6,442 bases of DNA. It comes from Candidatus Kariarchaeota archaeon. GTDB taxonomy: Archaea > Asgardarchaeota > Heimdallarchaeia > Heimdallarchaeales > Kariarchaeaceae. The DNA lies in NCBI GenBank assembly GCA_016839545.1, contig JAEOUB010000075.1, positions 1 to 6,442 of the forward strand, written 5' to 3'. This document shows positions 5,867 to 6,442 of the stretch, piece after piece. The stretch's first letter is position 1, and every line of letters begins with the position of its first letter. The notes beneath the pieces are model-generated. The model ran no database searches. It was not told the DNA's origin and saw only the letters and a list, made by a program, of their open reading frames with translations. Made by a program: the position numbers and the translations under genes.

Positions 5867-6442
5867 TTACATTCCTCGCTGTTTAGCGGTAAAGTATGCA
5901 AGAAGTACTTTCTCAACAAGGTTCTCTGTGTAGCTTTCCACTACTTCAATTTTCAGGCCTCTGAGTTTTCGCTTGAATTGTTGCAACTTACGCCTCTGGG
6001 ATCCTATTTCATAAGCATAGATACCAGCCGTTATAGGGTCAGCAAAATCTGCAACTACAGGTTTTTTCTTTTCAGGGTCCATGAACTTAATTTTGCCCAC
6101 TTTTTCAGGGAGAACAAATTCCTCACGGTCGGTTAGTTGAACAACTTTGACTTCATGATTAAACCCTTTGGCGATTCTAAAGCTCTTAAGTAGTTCATCA
6201 GTCTCCTCGTGCAGGTCACTGAGTACGATAATGAGGCTTCGTTGGGTTAATGTGGTGGCTATTTGCTTTAAAGCACCTGCCATTTGGGTTTTTCCTGCAG
6301 GTAGAAGACCAAGCAGTTTCTTGTAAACCAAAAATTCCTGTGATTTTCCCCCTCGAGGGGGAATGAACTCTTGGAAACCTTCTGAGAATGCTCCAAACCC
6401 AAAGAAGTCTTTGTTCATAATACTTGCATGAGTCAATGAAGC
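5867..6442 (-). CDS. DUF58 (vWA-like) protein, C-terminal part (5' partial)
   Basis: The frame is open to the right edge, giving 191 visible residues ending at TAA (5869-5867). A TTG at 6436-6434 is the first possible start codon but is almost certainly internal, because family-like sequence continues upstream of it. Visible residues 11-30 (KDFFGFGAFSEGFQEFIPPR) correspond to the DUF58 segment where 'D-x-x-G-x-x-x-F' leads to 'PPRxG'. GKTQMAGAL (50-58) holds the Thr of the second MIDAS-like motif, and RSLIIVLSDLHEE (68-80) holds the strand with the third-motif Asp76. The DxSxS motif that would show whether the metal site is complete lies outside the window. No membrane segment is seen in the visible part. 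DUF58 proteins are usually encoded beside MoxR AAA+ ATPases and are thought to help assemble or mature partner proteins. Two bases separate this stop from the next start, so the genes are surely co-transcribed. Confidence 0.85.
   Translation of the reverse strand, partial: ASLTHASIMNKDFFGFGAFSEGFQEFIPPRGGKSQEFLVYKKLLGLLPAGKTQMAGALKQIATTLTQRSLIIVLSDLHEETDELLKSFRIAKGFNHEVKVVQLTDREEFVLPEKVGKIKFMDPEKKKPVVADFADPITAGIYAYEIGSQRRKLQQFKRKLRGLKIEVVESYTENLVEKVLLAYFTAKQRGM
5873..5877 (-). promoter_or_regulatory. Ribosome binding site for the CARDB-like surface protein
   Basis: GAGGA on the minus strand lies 8 bases before the ATG at 5864, inside the last codons of the DUF58 gene. It supports the chosen start, which leads directly into a signal peptide. 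Confidence 0.65.
6346..6363. repeat. 18-bp perfect palindrome inside the DUF58 gene
   Basis: TTCCCCCTCGAGGGGGAA is its own reverse complement and is strikingly GC-rich for this AT-rich window. It encodes most of the PPRGGK motif (visible residues 28-33), which is conserved in DUF58, so coding constraint may explain it. It could also fold into a strong mRNA hairpin with 7-bp or longer arms. Confidence 0.7.

Noticed and set aside
6434..6436. TTG as start codon of the DUF58 gene
   Set aside because: The frame is open further upstream to the window edge, and the visible segment aligns to the middle of the DUF58 domain, so the true start is outside the window.

Overview
The window is almost fully coding. 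All four genes lie on the minus strand, so transcription runs from high to low coordinates. It has low to moderate GC by eye. It looks archaeal for four reasons: oligo-T and TATA-like boxes (TTTATAAC, TTTTATAC) rather than -35/-10 boxes; a DUF58 gene followed by a CARDB-type, sequon-rich, single-anchor surface protein; a very large polytopic membrane protein with HEAT-like repeats; and a STAND-type ATPase with an FVGR-type N-terminus. An Asgard or other uncultured archaeal lineage would fit, but no marker here fixes the taxon.

Layout in transcription order: (a) 6442-5867, the C-terminal 191 residues of a DUF58 (vWA-like) protein whose start lies beyond the right edge. (b) 5864-4065, a 599-residue secreted protein with a signal peptide, a Gly7 linker, a long beta-rich ectodomain, a CARDB-like domain, one C-terminal membrane anchor and a short cytoplasmic tail. 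(c) 4068-1717, a 783-residue membrane protein with about 15 hydrophobic segments. It contains a CPBP/Abi-like region that has lost its catalytic histidines, and it ends in cytoplasmic HEAT-like repeats. (d) A 114-bp intergenic region with an archaeal-type promoter and a perfect hairpin. (e) 1602-1, the first 534 residues of a STAND/AAA-type ATPase with a TPR/alpha-SNAP-like C-terminal part, running off the left edge.

Genes (a) to (c) form one tight operon: a 2-bp gap, then a 4-bp ATGA overlap, each with a good Shine-Dalgarno sequence. DUF58 proteins usually pair with a MoxR AAA+ ATPase, so one is expected just beyond the right edge. My inference is that the operon encodes an envelope assembly or quality-control system: a cytoplasmic MoxR/DUF58 module working on an exported surface protein and a multi-spanning scaffold. 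The ATPase (e) has its own promoter region and may be functionally unrelated.

The most unusual element is gene (c), a catalytically dead-looking CPBP-type membrane domain fused to a HEAT-like cytoplasmic domain. I saw no CRISPR array, tRNA, rRNA, transposase or insertion sequence.
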